Positions 10,754-22,668 of a stretch of 64,000 nucleotides of DNA are shown one piece after another. The notes beneath the pieces were generated by a model, which saw only the letters and a list, made by a program, of their open reading frames with translations, was not told where the DNA came from and made no database searches. Source of the DNA: Eudorina sp. 2006-703-Eu-15 (taxonomy: Eukaryota; Chlorophyta; Chlorophyceae; Chlamydomonadales; Volvocaceae); contig BDSI01000032.1 of the NCBI GenBank assembly GCA_003117195.1, positions 1 to 64,000 of the forward strand, read 5' to 3'. The position numbers and the translations under genes were made by a program. Each line of letters begins with the position of its first letter. The stretch's first letter is position 1.

Positions 10754-13700
10754 ACCCGAGTGACAAAGGACGAAGAAGCGCGACATTGCGCAGCTGACCA
10801 ACGCGCAAAAGACACCTCTAAGTCGACGGTATCATTGACGGTGTCCAAGACCGCTGCATTGGGCGATCGTAGGTAAAGGACACCATCCGCTCCCATGTCC
10901 GTACCCGCGGATGTGCGCAGCTCCCTTCAGGGTATGAGCTGACTCATTGCGTCTTTGCTTGCAGGCGGGCTCATCGGAAGGGGAGGTCCGCCAGGTGTTT
11001 GGGTAAGTCTCCGACTCGATGGTATGTCCGTACCCGCGGATGTGCGCAGCTCCCTTCAGGGTATGAGCTGACTCATTGCGTCTTTGCTTGCAGGCGAGCT
11101 CATCGGAAGGGGAGGTCCGCCAGGTGTTTGGGTAAGTCTCCGACTCGATGGCACGTCCGTACCCGCGGATGTGCGCAGCTCCCTTCAGGGTATGAGCTGA
11201 CTGATTGCGTCTTTGCTTGCAGGCGGGCTCATCGGAAGGGGAGGTCCGCCAGGTGTTTGGGTAAGTCTCCGACTCGATGGCACGTCCGTACCCGCGGATG
11301 TGCGCAGCTCCCTTCAGGGTATGAGCTGACTCATTGCGTCTTTGCTTGCAGGCGGGCTCATCGGAAGGGGAGGTCCGCCAGGTGTTTGGGTAAGTCTCCG
11401 ACTCGATGGCACGTCCGTACCCGCGGATGTGCGCAGCTCCCTTCAGGGTATGAGCTGACTGATTGCGTCTTTGCTTGCAGGCGGGCTCATCGGAAGGGGA
11501 GGTCCGCCAGGTGTTTGGGTAAGTCTCCGACTCGATGGCACGTCCGTACCCGCGGATGTGCGCAGCTCCCTTCAGGGTATGAGCTGACTCATTGCGTCTT
11601 TGCTTGCAGGCGGGCTCATCGGAAGGGGAGGTCCGCCAGGTGTTTGGGTAAGTCTCCGACTCGATGGCACGTCCGTACCCGCGGATGTGCGCAGCTCCCT
11701 TCAGGGTATGAGCTGACTCATTGCGTCTTTGCTTGCAGCAGGCGGGCTCATCGGAAGGGGAGGTCCGCCAGGTGTTTGGGTAAGTCTCCGACTCGATGGC
11801 ACGTCCGTACCCGCGGATGTGCGCAGCTCCCTTCAGGGTATGAGCTGACTCATTGCGTCTTTGCTTGCAGGCGGGCTCATCGGAAGGGGAGGTCCGCCAG
11901 GTGTTTGGGTAAGTCTCCGACTCGATGGCACGTCCGTACCCGCGGATGTGCGCAGCTCCCTTCAGGGTATGAGCTGACTCATTGCGTCTTTGCTTGCAGC
12001 AGGCGGGCTCATCGGAAGGGGAGGTCCGCCAGGTGTTTGGGTAAGTCTCCGACTCGATGGAACGTCCGTACCCGCGGATGTGCGCAGCTCCCTTCAGGGT
12101 ATGAGCTGACTCATTGCGTCTTTGCTTGCAGCAGGCGGGCTCATCGGAAGGGGAGGTCCGCCAGCGGTGTGGGTAGGTCTCCACTCGATGGCATGTCCGT
12201 ACCCGCGTGTGTGCGCAACTTCCTTCAGGGTATGAGCTGACTCATCGCGTCTTTGCTTGCAGCAGGCGGGCTCATCGGAAGGGGAGGTCCGCCAGGTGTT
12301 TGGGTAAGTCTCCACTCGATGGCATGTCCGTACCCACGTGTGTGCGCAGCTCCCTTTAGGGCATGAGCTGACGCATCGCGTCGTTGCTTGCAGGCGGGCT
12401 CATCGGAAGGGGAGGTCCGCCAGCGGTGTGGGTAAGTCTCCACTCGATGGCATGTCCGTACCCGCGTGTGTGCGCAACTTCCTTCAGGGTATGAGCTGAC
12501 TCATCGCGTCTTTGCTTGCAGGCGGGCTCATCGGAAGGGGAGGTCCGCCAGGTGTTTGGGTAAGTCTCCGACTCGATGGCATGTCCGTACCCGCGGATGT
12601 GCGCAGCTCCCTTCAGGGTATGAGCTGACTCATTGCGTCTTTGCTTGCAGGCGGGCTCATCGGAAGGGGAGGTCCGCCAGGTGTTTGGGTAAGTCTCCGA
12701 CTCGATGGCACGTCCGTACCCGCGGATGTGCGCAGCTCCCTTCAGGGTATGAGCTGACTCATTGCGTCTTTGCTTGCAGCAGGCGGGCTCATGCATCGGA
12801 AGGGGAGGTCCGCCAGGTGTTTGGGTAAGTCTCCGACTCGATGGCACGTCCGTACCCGCGGATGTGCGCAGCTCCCTTCAGGGTATGAGCTGACTCATTG
12901 CGTCTTTGCTTGCAGCAGGCGGGCTCATCGGAAGGGGAGGTCCGCCAGGTGTTTGGGTAAGTCTCCGACTCGATGGTATGTCCGTACCCGCGGATGTGCG
13001 CAGCTCCCTTCAGGGTATGAGCTGACTCATTGCGTCTTTGCTTGCAGGCGAGCTCATCGGAAGGGGAGGTCCGCCAGGTGTTTGGGTAAGTCTCCGACTC
13101 GATGGCACGTCCGTACCCGCGGATGTGCGCAGCTCCCTTCAGGGTATGAGCTGACTCATTGCGTCTTTGCTTGCAGGCGGGCTCATCGGAAGGGGAGGTC
13201 CGCCAGGTGTTTGGGTAAGTCTCCGACTCGATGGTATGTCCGTACCCGCGGATGTGCGCAGCTCCCTTCAGGGTATGAGCTGACTCATTGCGTCTTTGCT
13301 TGCAGGCGAGCTCATCGGAAGGGGAGGTCCGCCAGGTGTTTGGGTAAGTCTCCGACTCGATGGCACGTCCGTACCCGCGGATGTGCGCAGCTCCCTTCAG
13401 GGTATGAGCTGACTGATTGCGTCTTTGCTTGCAGGCGGGCTCATCGGAAGGGGAGGTCCGCCAGGTGTTTGGGTAAGTCTCCGACTCGATGGCACGTCCG
13501 TACCCGCGGATGTGCGCAGCTCCCTTCAGGGTATGAGCTGACTCATTGCGTCTTTGCTTGCAGGCGGGCTCATCGGAAGGGGAGGTCCGCCAGGTGTTTG
13601 GGTAAGTCTCCGACTCGATGGCACGTCCGTACCCGCGGATGTGCGCAGCTCCCTTCAGGGTATGAGCTGACTGATTGCGTCTTTGCTTGCAGGCGGGCTC

Positions 13701-16700
13701 ATCGGAAGGGGAGGTCCGCCAGGTGTTTGGGTAAGTCTCCGACTCGATGGCACGTCCGTACCCGCGGATGTGCGCAGCTCCCTTCAGGGTATGAGCTGAC
13801 TCATTGCGTCTTTGCTTGCAGGCGGGCTCATCGGAAGGGGAGGTCCGCCAGGTGTTTGGGTAAGTCTCCGACTCGATGGCACGTCCGTACCCGCGGATGT
13901 GCGCAGCTCCCTTCAGGGTATGAGCTGACTCATTGCGTCTTTGCTTGCAGCAGGCGGGCTCATCGGAAGGGGAGGTCCGCCAGGTGTTTGGGTAAGTCTC
14001 CGACTCGATGGCACGTCCGTACCCGCGGATGTGCGCAGCTCCCTTCAGGGTATGAGCTGACTCATTGCGTCTTTGCTTGCAGGCGGGCTCATCGGAAGGG
14101 GAGGTCCGCCAGGTGTTTGGGTAAGTCTCCGACTCGATGGCACGTCCGTACCCGCGGATGTGCGCAGCTCCCTTCAGGGTATGAGCTGACTCATTGCGTC
14201 TTTGCTTGCAGCAGGCGGGCTCATCGGAAGGGGAGGTCCGCCAGGTGTTTGGGTAAGTCTCCGACTCGATGGAACGTCCGTACCCGCGGATGTGCGCAGC
14301 TCCCTTCAGGGTATGAGCTGACTCATTGCGTCTTTGCTTGCAGCAGGCGGGCTCATCGGAAGGGGAGGTCCGCCAGCGGTGTGGGTAGGTCTCCACTCGA
14401 TGGCATGTCCGTACCCGCGTGTGTGCGCAACTTCCTTCAGGGTATGAGCTGACTCATCGCGTCTTTGCTTGCAGCAGGCGGGCTCATCGGAAGGGGAGGT
14501 CCGCCAGGTGTTTGGGTAAGTCTCCACTCGATGGCATGTCCGTACCCACGTGTGTGCGCAGCTCCCTTTAGGGCATGAGCTGACGCATCGCGTCGTTGCT
14601 TGCAGGCGGGCTCATCGGAAGGGGAGGTCCGCCAGCGGTGTGGGTAAGTCTCCACTCGATGGCATGTCCGTACCCGCGTGTGTGCGCAACTTCCTTCAGG
14701 GTATGAGCTGACTCATCGCGTCTTTGCTTGCAGGCGGGCTCATCGGAAGGGGAGGTCCGCCAGGTGTTTGGGTAAGTCTCCGACTCGATGGCATGTCCGT
14801 ACCCGCGGATGTGCGCAGCTCCCTTCAGGGTATGAGCTGACTCATTGCGTCTTTGCTTGCAGGCGGGCTCATCGGAAGGGGAGGTCCGCCAGGTGTTTGG
14901 GTAAGTCTCCGACTCGATGGCACGTCCGTACCCGCGGATGTGCGCAGCTCCCTTCAGGGTATGAGCTGACTCATTGCGTCTTTGCTTGCAGCAGGCGGGC
15001 TCATGCATCGGAAGGGGAGGTCCGCCAGGTGTTTGGGTAAGTCTCCGACTCGATGGCACGTCCGTACCCGCGGATGTGCGCAGCTCCCTTCAGGGTATGA
15101 GCTGACTCATTGCGTCTTTGCTTGCAGCAGGCGGGCTCATCGGAAGGGGAGGTCCGCCAGGTGTTTGGGTAAGTCTCCGACTCGATGGCACGTCCGTACC
15201 CGCGGATGTGCGCAGCTCCCTTCAGGGTATGAGCTGACTCATTGCGTCTTTGCTTGCAGCAGGCGGGCTCATCGGAAGGGGAGGTCCGCCAGGTGTTTGG
15301 GTAAGTCTCCGACTCGATGGCACGTCCGTACCCGCGGATGTGCGCAGCTCCCTTCAGGGTATGAGCTGACTGATTGCGTCTTTGCTTGCAGGCGGGCTCA
15401 TCGGAAGGGGAGGTCCGCCAGGTGTTTGGGTAAGTCTCCGACTCGATGGCACGTCCGTACCCGCGGATGTGCGCAGCTCCCTTCAGGGTATGAGCTGACT
15501 CATTGCGTCTTTGCTTGCAGGCGGGCTCATCGGAAGGGAGGTCCGCCAGGTGTTTGGGTAAGTCTCCGACTCGATGGCACGTCCGTACCCGCGGATGTGC
15601 GCAGCTCCCTTCAGGGTATGAGCTGACTGATTGCGTCTTTGCTTGCAGGCGGGCTCATCGGAAGGGGAGGTCCGCCAGGTGTTTGGGTAAGTCTCCGACT
15701 CAATGGCACGTCCGTACCCGCGGATGTGCGCAGCTCCCTTCAGGGTATGAGCTGACTCATTGCGTCTTTGCTTGCAGCAGGCGGGCTCATCGGAAGGGGA
15801 GGTCCGCCAGGTGTTTGGGTAAGTCTCCGACTCGATGGCACGTCCGTACCCGCGGATGTGCGCAGCTCCCTTCAGGGTATGAGCTGACTCATTGCGTCTT
15901 TGCTTGCAGCAGGCGGGCTCATCGGAAGGGGAGGTCCGCCAGGTGTTTGGGTAAGTCTCCGACTCGATGGCACGTCCGTACCCGCGGATGTGCGCAGCTC
16001 CCTTCAGGGTATGAGCTGACTCATTGCGTCTTTGCTTGCAGCAGGCGGGCTCATCGGAAGGGGAGGTCCGCCAGGTGTTTGGGTAAGTCTCCGACTCGAT
16101 GGCACGTCCGTACCGCGGATGTGCGCAGCTCCCTTCAGGGTATGAGCTGACTCATTGCGTCTTTGCTTGCAGGCGGGCTCATCGGAAGGGGAGGTCCGCC
16201 AGGTGTTTGGGTAAGTCTCCGACTCGATGGCACGTCCGTACCCGCGGATGTGCGCAGCTCCCTTCAGGGTATGAGCTGACTCATTGCGTCTTTGCTTGCA
16301 GCAGGCGGGCTCATCGGAAGGGGAGGTCCGCCAGCGGTGTGGGTAGGTCTCCACTCGATGGCATGTCCGTACCCGCGTGTGTGCGCAACTTCCTTCAGGG
16401 TATGAGCTGACTCATCGCGTCTTTGCTTGCAGCAGGCGGGCTCATCGGAAGGGGAGGTCCGCCAGGTGTTTGGGTAAGTCTCCACTCGATGGCATGTCCG
16501 TACCCACGTGTGTGCGCAGCTCCCTTTAGGGCATGAGCTGACGCATCGCGTCGTTGCTTGCAGGCGGGCTCATCGGAAGGGGAGGTCCGCCAGCGGTGTC
16601 TCCACTCGATGGCATGTCCGTACCCGCGGATGTGCGCAGCTCCCTTCAGGGTATGAGCTGACTCATTGCGTCTTTGCTTGCAGGCGGGCTCATCGGAAGG

Positions 16701-16938
16701 GGAGGTCCGCCAGGTGTTTGGGTAAGTCTCCACTCGATGGAACGTCCGTACCCGCGGATGTACGCAGCTCCCTTCAGGGTATGAGCTGACTCATTGCGTC
16801 TTTGCTTGCAGCAGGCGGGCTCATCGGAATTCGTTGGCGCACTCCCAAGCTCCGATCGGTCGCGTGGAGGTGACGGAACGCAACACGGGCAGTACGGCAA
16901 CCAACTCGTTGAAGCATCTTGACGTCTGCCATGACTGA
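10754..16938 (+). CDS. Gene with about 45 tandem micro-exons; basic decapeptide-repeat product (model uncertain)
   Basis: The function is unknown. Exon 10754-10872 (acceptor CGCGCAG, donor CGTAG/GTAAAG) encodes about 40 protein-like residues and ends in phase 2. It is followed by about 45 units that each hold a branch-site-like CTGAC, a pyrimidine stretch, TTGCAG (or TTGCAGCAG), a short exon and a donor. If the donor is CCAG/GTGTTT, each exon is 30 bases (33 with the extra CAG), so every exon keeps the frame and adds one R-A-H-R-K-G-R-S-A-R decapeptide. The terminal exon 16815-16938 in that same phase reads on as a natural-looking 40-residue tail ending at TGA 16936-16938. If the stronger GTAAGT eight bases downstream is used, exons are 38 bases and cycle through all three frames, all open. 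Some units break the pattern (+4 bases in two, -1 in one, one without GTAAG). Start codon and upstream exons between 10140 and 10753 are unresolved. Confidence 0.5.
10895..16814 (+). repeat. Tandem array of 129-132 bp exon-intron units, about 45 copies
   Basis: The period is exactly 129 bp (132 where the acceptor is CAGCAG). Landmarks per unit in order are GTCCGTACCCGCGG, a CTGAC 27 bases before the acceptor, TTTGCTTGCAG, the micro-exon, GTAAGTCTCC and ACTCGATGG. Diverged units with CGGTGTGGGTAGG or GTAAG recur at fixed places (for example near 12170, 14380 and 16340). A stretch of about 2 kb starting near 10.9 kb recurs at an offset of 2212 bp, and the 12.1-12.4 kb segment occurs again at 16.26 kb, so there is higher-order duplication. 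Because 129 is divisible by three, unspliced frames also stay open on both strands. Confidence 0.95.
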
Positions 16939-17132
16939 GTGGGAGCCATGCACGTCACAGTGATCGCATTTTCAAAATCAAGTACTCACCCGTTTGCTGA
17001 GTTGTTGTCGGCGTTAACCTGAGTGTCCGCACTTGAAGCGGATGGTCCTTCCTAAATCATAAGTCACGATATGACCTTTGTATTAAATTGATAAAAAAAC
17101 CTGCTGATCTCTTGAGCTAGGACGAGCCAGGT

Positions 17133-17137
17133 TGTAA
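17133..17137 (+). terminator. TGTAA polyadenylation signal
   Basis: TGTAA is the usual volvocine poly(A) signal. It lies about 195 bases after the proposed stop of the micro-exon gene and 50 bases before the FAM221 start codon. Confidence 0.5.
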
Positions 17138-17188
17138 GATACGTCATGCGCACTTACCTCCCTTAGGTGCGTGATAATTGTTTCGATC

Positions 17189-19471
17189 ATGAGCGCGAAT
17201 AATACCAAGATGAGCGCACTTGCGCATCTCAAAGCGCGGAGACAGCAAGCAGCCTCCGGTGGGAGCCCCGAGGCGGGGACCTCCGGGACAGCCGCGGCTC
17301 CGACGGGCGCTGCGGGGACAGCCGATTCCGCATCTGCAGGTCAGACGTCCCCCTTAGCCTCTCGGGGATAAAAACTCCGATTACACTGAAGCTGCCGTCC
17401 ATATTTGGGAACTGAAACAACCTCGCCCGATGCGGTTTGATTACCCCCCCCCCCCCACACACACACACACACACACACACACCGGCTTGCCTCTGTGAGG
17501 TCTCCCCCTCCGCGTCGACAACCCCCATGGCCGCCCACGACCCCCCTCCCTGGATGCAGACCCCGCGCCGCCGGCGAAGTCACCGGCCCGGCCGTCTGCG
17601 GTTTCTGCTGCGGCAGCAGCAGCTTCGGCTGCTGCTGCGCAGCCCTCCCCCCCCTCGGCGCCCCCTCCCGAGGCGCCGCTGCCCACCCGGCAGGTGGAGG
17701 CGTTCACGTGGCAGTGCGGCACCTGCCAGCGCGAGTGTGTGCCGGTGCGCTCAGAGTCCCGCTGCCTGTGCGGCCACCGGCTGAGGGAGCACGACCCCGC
17801 CAGCACCAAGGCCCCCTCCAGGTCGGTGCCCAAAGGGCGGCCGCCCGGGGTGCAGTTGGAGTGCCGGCGCTCCGTTTGGGCGCACACGCACGGCCGCACA
17901 TGCCCACAACCTGCTGTCCTGCTGCCCCCCGGGCCAGGTGCAAGGCCGCCAAGTGCAGCTGCCGGGGCTTCTTCTTCATCGTGGCGGAGGGCGCCTGGAT
18001 ACTGAGGTGCAGGTGCGACCGCATGGGGTCTGTAGTGGTGGGCGGGGTCTGTAGTGGTGGGCGGGGTCTGTAGTGGTGGGCGGGGATGGTAGTGGTGGGC
18101 GGGGTCGGTGATGGTGGGCGGGGTCTGTAGTGGTGGGCGGGGTCGGTGGTGGTGGGCGAGGTCTGTAGTGGTGGGCGGGGTCGGTGGTGGTGGGCGGGGT
18201 CGGTAATGGTGGGCGGGGTCTGTAGTGGTGGGCGGGGTCGGTAATGGTGCTGGCTGGGCGGGGCAGGACTGCGTCAGTGGTCACGATGGATGGCGCCGCG
18301 GCTGGCCGGTCTTTCGATTGGAGGCCAGCGGTTCAGAGCCTGGACGCGAACCTGGGCCGGTGCCGTGCATCCGTATCTGCCGGCAGGCAGGCAGGCAGGG
18401 TAGCTGACCACGTGAATCGCAGATCAGGAAAAAGAAGCTCCTTGGGTGAACCCATAACCGTCGTTCCCCTGTCATGTTCATTGGATGTTGGCGCTGACGG
18501 ATTCCTGGCCGGCGGCCGTGGGAACCAGATGGCGGGGCCCCGATACGCGCTCGAGTGCGTCCTCAGTCCGCCCCTCCGCCCGGATGTCTAATGAGAAGCC
18601 CACCCGTCCGGGTGTGGCCCTATCCTGTTCAGCTTCCTTTCCGGACCCCGGTCCGGTCCGGTTCGCGGTTCGCGGTTCACGGTTCGCGGTTCGCGGTTCG
18701 CGGTTCGCTGCGGTCAACCTGGTCCCCACGCACCCGCAGGTGCAAGCACAAGCACGTGGAGCACGACGCCGCCACCCACGCCTGCGCCAAGGCCGGCTGC
18801 AGCTGTCGCGACTTCGACAGCCCCTGGGTGTGCAACTGCGACCACCCCTGGTCCGACCACAAGCAGCTGGTGCAGGTCAAGGAGGTGAGTGGGTTAGTTA
18901 GTTGGTTAGTTGGTTAGTTAGGGGTAACTAGGTCAGCAGCTAGTGGGATAGGAGCTCTCCTCCGGCAGCACCCATCCCCTGCCACGTGCCGAGGGCCCAT
19001 CAGGACGATCGGGCTCCGAAGTACGGTAGTTTGGCGGTTGGTGTGGCGCCACCACCACGGACGCATCTCCGCGTCGCGCTCCGCTCCAGGGTTTTAGGGG
19101 CCGCGTTATGAGGGACCGCTGTGTAAGCCCCAAACTCCAAAACCCTGAAGGTAGTCCGACTGGGTCACCACCGGTAGCTCAACTGTCCTCAACTGCCCTG
19201 CCGCAACGGTCCCGGCCGACACCTCGGCCCCGCGGTCCATCAGTATACCGTGTGACAGCGCCAGCAATTCGGCCGCGGTCCGGTTGTGGATGATGGATGA
19301 AACGCATCCAAGCTGAGACCGTTCCCTCCGGCCTCACCTGCCGCCGTGCAGGTGGTGAGCGTGCGCGACATGATGGGCGGGCTTGCTCTGGCGGAGGTGG
19401 GCGGCGGGGGCCCGGCGCGGGAGGTCAACGACTACAGCGCGCTGAAACGCGGCGAGTTCGGGACGCAGTAG
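17189..19471 (+). CDS. FAM221-family cysteine-rich protein, five exons, 250 residues
   Basis: FAM221 proteins are small Cys/His-rich eukaryotic proteins of unknown biochemical role. Exons 17189-17339, 17560-17821, 17938-18012, 18740-18884 and 19352-19471 join with matching phases (1, 2, 2, 0) to a TAG at 19469-19471. Residues 1-95 are a low-complexity Ala/Pro/Ser linker after a short basic helix. From W101-Q-C-G-T-C-Q to about residue 211 there is the family pattern of paired cysteines and histidines: C-L-C-G-H...E-H, C-S-C-R-G-F, R-C-R-C-K-H-K-H-V-E-H, C-S-C-R-D-F and W-V-C-N-C-D-H. It ends with a short conserved-looking tail. The spacing suggests metal binding, which is inference. ATG 17189 was chosen; an in-frame ATG at 17171 would add six residues. 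Intron 1 contains a C-run/CA repeat and intron 3 a 19-20 bp VNTR. Confidence 0.85.
17444..17482. repeat. Poly-C followed by (CA)n microsatellite in FAM221 intron 1
   Basis: About 14 C residues are followed directly by about 12 CA dinucleotides, inside the first intron. Confidence 0.9.
18022..18250. repeat. 19-20 bp VNTR in FAM221 intron 3
   Basis: About 12 imperfect copies of GTAGTGGTGGGCGGGGTC with TG/GG variants start directly behind the exon 3 donor. The unit is G-rich on the coding strand. Confidence 0.9.
18656..18710. repeat. GGTTCGC heptamer repeat, FAM221 intron 3
   Basis: A run of CGGTTCG-type heptamers lies upstream of the exon 4 acceptor. Confidence 0.7.
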
Positions 19472-21410
19472 CTGGCTGCGGTCTTGACGCGGCCCCACAG
19501 ACAGGGATAGCGGGAGCCCAACCGCAGGGAAAAGAGGAACCACTGCCGGCATGTCGTGCTTGAACGTGGTACGGCAGGGACATGCGGGCGATGACGTCCG
19601 AGATGGCGTTTCATTTGCGGATGACAGGGCAGAGCAAATGTAGTTCAGGATCGACAGGGACATGCCGGGTATTCATCGCGCGCGCGTGTGTGATAAGAAA
19701 AGTGTGTGTCCATGGAAACTGGGTGTGTCTTTAAAAAGTGTGTGTGCAGGTGTGCTAGTGCCTGTGACCAGAGACGGAAGGAGGTCGGCGGACGGGGGCC
19801 GCACACGCAGAGGGGGTATGCAGGCAGCCAGGTACGGGGTCGTACAGGCGTTCACCGTGATATGGTACCTGCGGCAATGCCCGACGGCCTTCCGCCGGCC
19901 GTCCGATGCGGCGGTGTGCTGGGCTTCGCCTGCCTATGGACGTCAAACGGATGCGGGTGTGACATGGCATGTGGCGCGTGGCACATGGGGGTTAAATCCG
20001 CTGCTCAGCAGCCGCCACCGTCGGGGCCACGCACTCTCAGTCGCCGTCAAAACAGCCACTATATCTACCTCCGTCAGTCATGCCAACCAACACCTCAGTC
20101 CTCCAGCTAGAGGCACCTCGACTGCTGGCGGACGTCAGCTTTGCAAACACAAACGCAGACCATATCAGGGTACAGGATACGGGGTACGGCAGCCGACATG
20201 CTGCTGTCGACAGGAACACTCCAGCTGTGCATGCAGCACTGTCCAACCCCCTAGAACCCGCAGCGCCAAGGAAAAGCATTATTGCTTGCTTGAAAGGTGG
20301 AGCAGTTGCCTGCGGCGGTGTCGACGTGCGCCGCCACCCCGCCGGCGCCTTCCAGAGCCCTCCAACCCCACCGACAAGCCCTGACCGGGGCGTCAGGGGT
20401 GGATGTCCGAGCGACGCACGAAATCCTCCAGTGAGTGATGTCGTCCCTTCCGTCATAATATTCCCCCGCCCCCAACCCCAACGTCGGGTCATAATCCCCG
20501 CCCCCCACCCCAACGTCGGGTCACGACTGGGCTCCACCTTTCGTGTGCCGCTCCTTCCTTCGCGTGTTCAGTGTCCCTGCGGCCGCCTCAGTTGAACGCA
20601 CACATACACGCACACATACACAACCACACGGAGCACATCCACATACAATCATACACACAACCACACGGCGCACGTCTACAGCGCCCACCACATCCCCACA
20701 GAGGCCCACCCCGGGTCCCCTCCTCCAGCTCGTATACCCCCAACGGCGTAACCCCGACGAGCATGAGGCACCCCCACCCCCCACGAGACGGTGCAGCACA
20801 CCGGCCGGCGCGGTGCAGCCGCACCGCAGCAGAGCCTCCGTGCGCCTCTCTACTCCAGCGCCGGTGGTGCGGTGGTGGTGTTGCTGCTGCTGTTGCGGCT
20901 GCTGCTGCCGCCGAAGTAGCTCGGCAAGATCGGCCGGAAGGTCCCGCAGGTGGGCTGCCTGTCCGCACTAGGCGCCTCCTACTTGGCGCCACCACACCTG
21001 TCCGGACTCCCCTCCCCCGAACCCCACCTCCACCCATCCTCTGAACTGCAGTGCGGTACTCAACCCCAGCACCTCACCCCTAAACCTGTGCCCCCGACAA
21101 CCCAGTCTGCGCCAGGTATCGTCCAGCGCCACACGGGGCGGGCACGCAACGGCGGCCCCACCATGCCGCCGCACCACCCCACCGCCCGACCGCCCCGGGG
21201 TTGCTGCCGCGGTCCCGTCTGGGTGGGGCTGCCGTTCGCTTCCTCTCCACCACCTCCCCCTCCACCACCTCCCCCTCCACCACCTCCCCCTCCATCACTT
21301 CCTCCTCCATCACTTCCTCCTCCATCACTTCCTCCTCCATCACCACCTCCTCCTCACCCCCCCCCCCCGCGAGGCACCCGAGAGGGAGGGAGGCCGGGAG
21401 GCGAACCCGC
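19472..21410. other. Region between convergent FAM221 and SAICAR synthetase genes
   Basis: No supported gene. It holds a two-copy repeat of about 32 bp (20461-20526, each copy ending CAACGTCGGGTCA), CA-rich tracts (20598-20690), poly-Gln-like CTG/GCC runs near 20880 and pyrimidine repeats of the CCACCTCCCCCT type (21240-21350). These probably include both 3' untranslated regions. No TGTAA was noticed on either strand near the stops. Confidence 0.4.
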
Positions 21411-22585
21411 TCAGCACAGTCCGGCCGTGCGCAGGTTGGCGACGATGCGGTCGTTGATGGGTGTGGCCAGGTCGGGCACCTGGAAGGCCTCACCCGTGAT
21501 CCGCTCGTACAGGTACACGTAGCGCTTGCTCAGCTCGCACACCAGCTCCGCGGGAGCCTCCGGGAGCACGGCGTCCTTGTAGGGGTCGCACCTGCAGAGG
21601 AGGAGGGGGAGGAGGAGGAGGAGGGGGAGGGGGGCACACAACGGTGTGACATTTCATTCGCGGTTTCGCTGTCGTTCTTGACATGTGGGGCAGACACACA
21701 CCAAGTCCGCCTTAAGGTACCCCCCCTCCAGCCGGAGGGACCGGTAACCCAGCCCCGACCCACTTTCTCTCTTTGACCCCCCAGCCCCGACCCACTTTCT
21801 CTCTTTGACCCCCCAGCCCCGACCCACCGGGCCTCAAGCTCCCGGCCCAAAGAACCTCCACCCGCCCAGCCACGAGCCAGACACCCACCCAGACCCCTGC
21901 CCGGCCCCGCGGCCCCGACCCCTGCCCGGCCGCCTTCCCACCTCTGCCTGAACCAGAGGCGCAGGAACTCCTTGTCGATGTTCTCCGGCTCCAGCCCCGC
22001 GGCGTGTCGGGCGGCGTACGTGTCCGCCAGCCAGTAGCGGGACGAGTCGGGGGTGTGCACCTCATCGATGATGTGGATCTTGCCGTCCGCGTCCTGGGGC
22101 GGGGCGGCATACAGAGCGGGAGGAGCAGGCGAGGAGCAGGAGCAGGCCGCGGCGGCAGCGGCGGCGGCGGAGGAGGGGAAGCTGGGGATGAGATGGACGC
22201 GTAGCAGGGTCGCACGAGGTTGTGTGGGCCCTTTGGGTGCATATGGGGGCCGGGGTCGAGCTTGTGACGTGCACAGCTGCTAGGAAGTAATTCGCGTGGG
22301 GGGAGTCGGGGGGGAGAGATACCTCCCAAGGGCACCGTGGGGCACCCAGGGGGAGGGGTTTAAGGGAGGTGGGGTCGTGGGCGTGCGCGTGGGAGTCCGT
22401 CCGCGGCCTGCGCAGTTGGGGCAAGCCCCCTCCCCTCCCGCACGGCACCCCACCTTTCCAAATTCGTACTTGGTGTCGACCAGCAGCAGCCCCCGCTTCG
22501 CCGCCTCCGCCTGACCGAACGAAAAGATGCGCAGCGCCGCAGCGCTGACCTGCGGTCGGGGTCGGGGTCGGGGTCGGGTTCGGGT

Positions 22586-22668
<83 letters not shown>

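Noticed and set aside
10895..16814. CRISPR array
   Set aside because: The units are complete direct repeats without unique spacers, the host is eukaryotic, and there are no cas genes.
10832..16900. Long plus- and minus-strand open frames over the 129-bp array
   Set aside because: The period is a multiple of three and the unit lacks stops in some frames. The minus-strand frames have no splice or start support.
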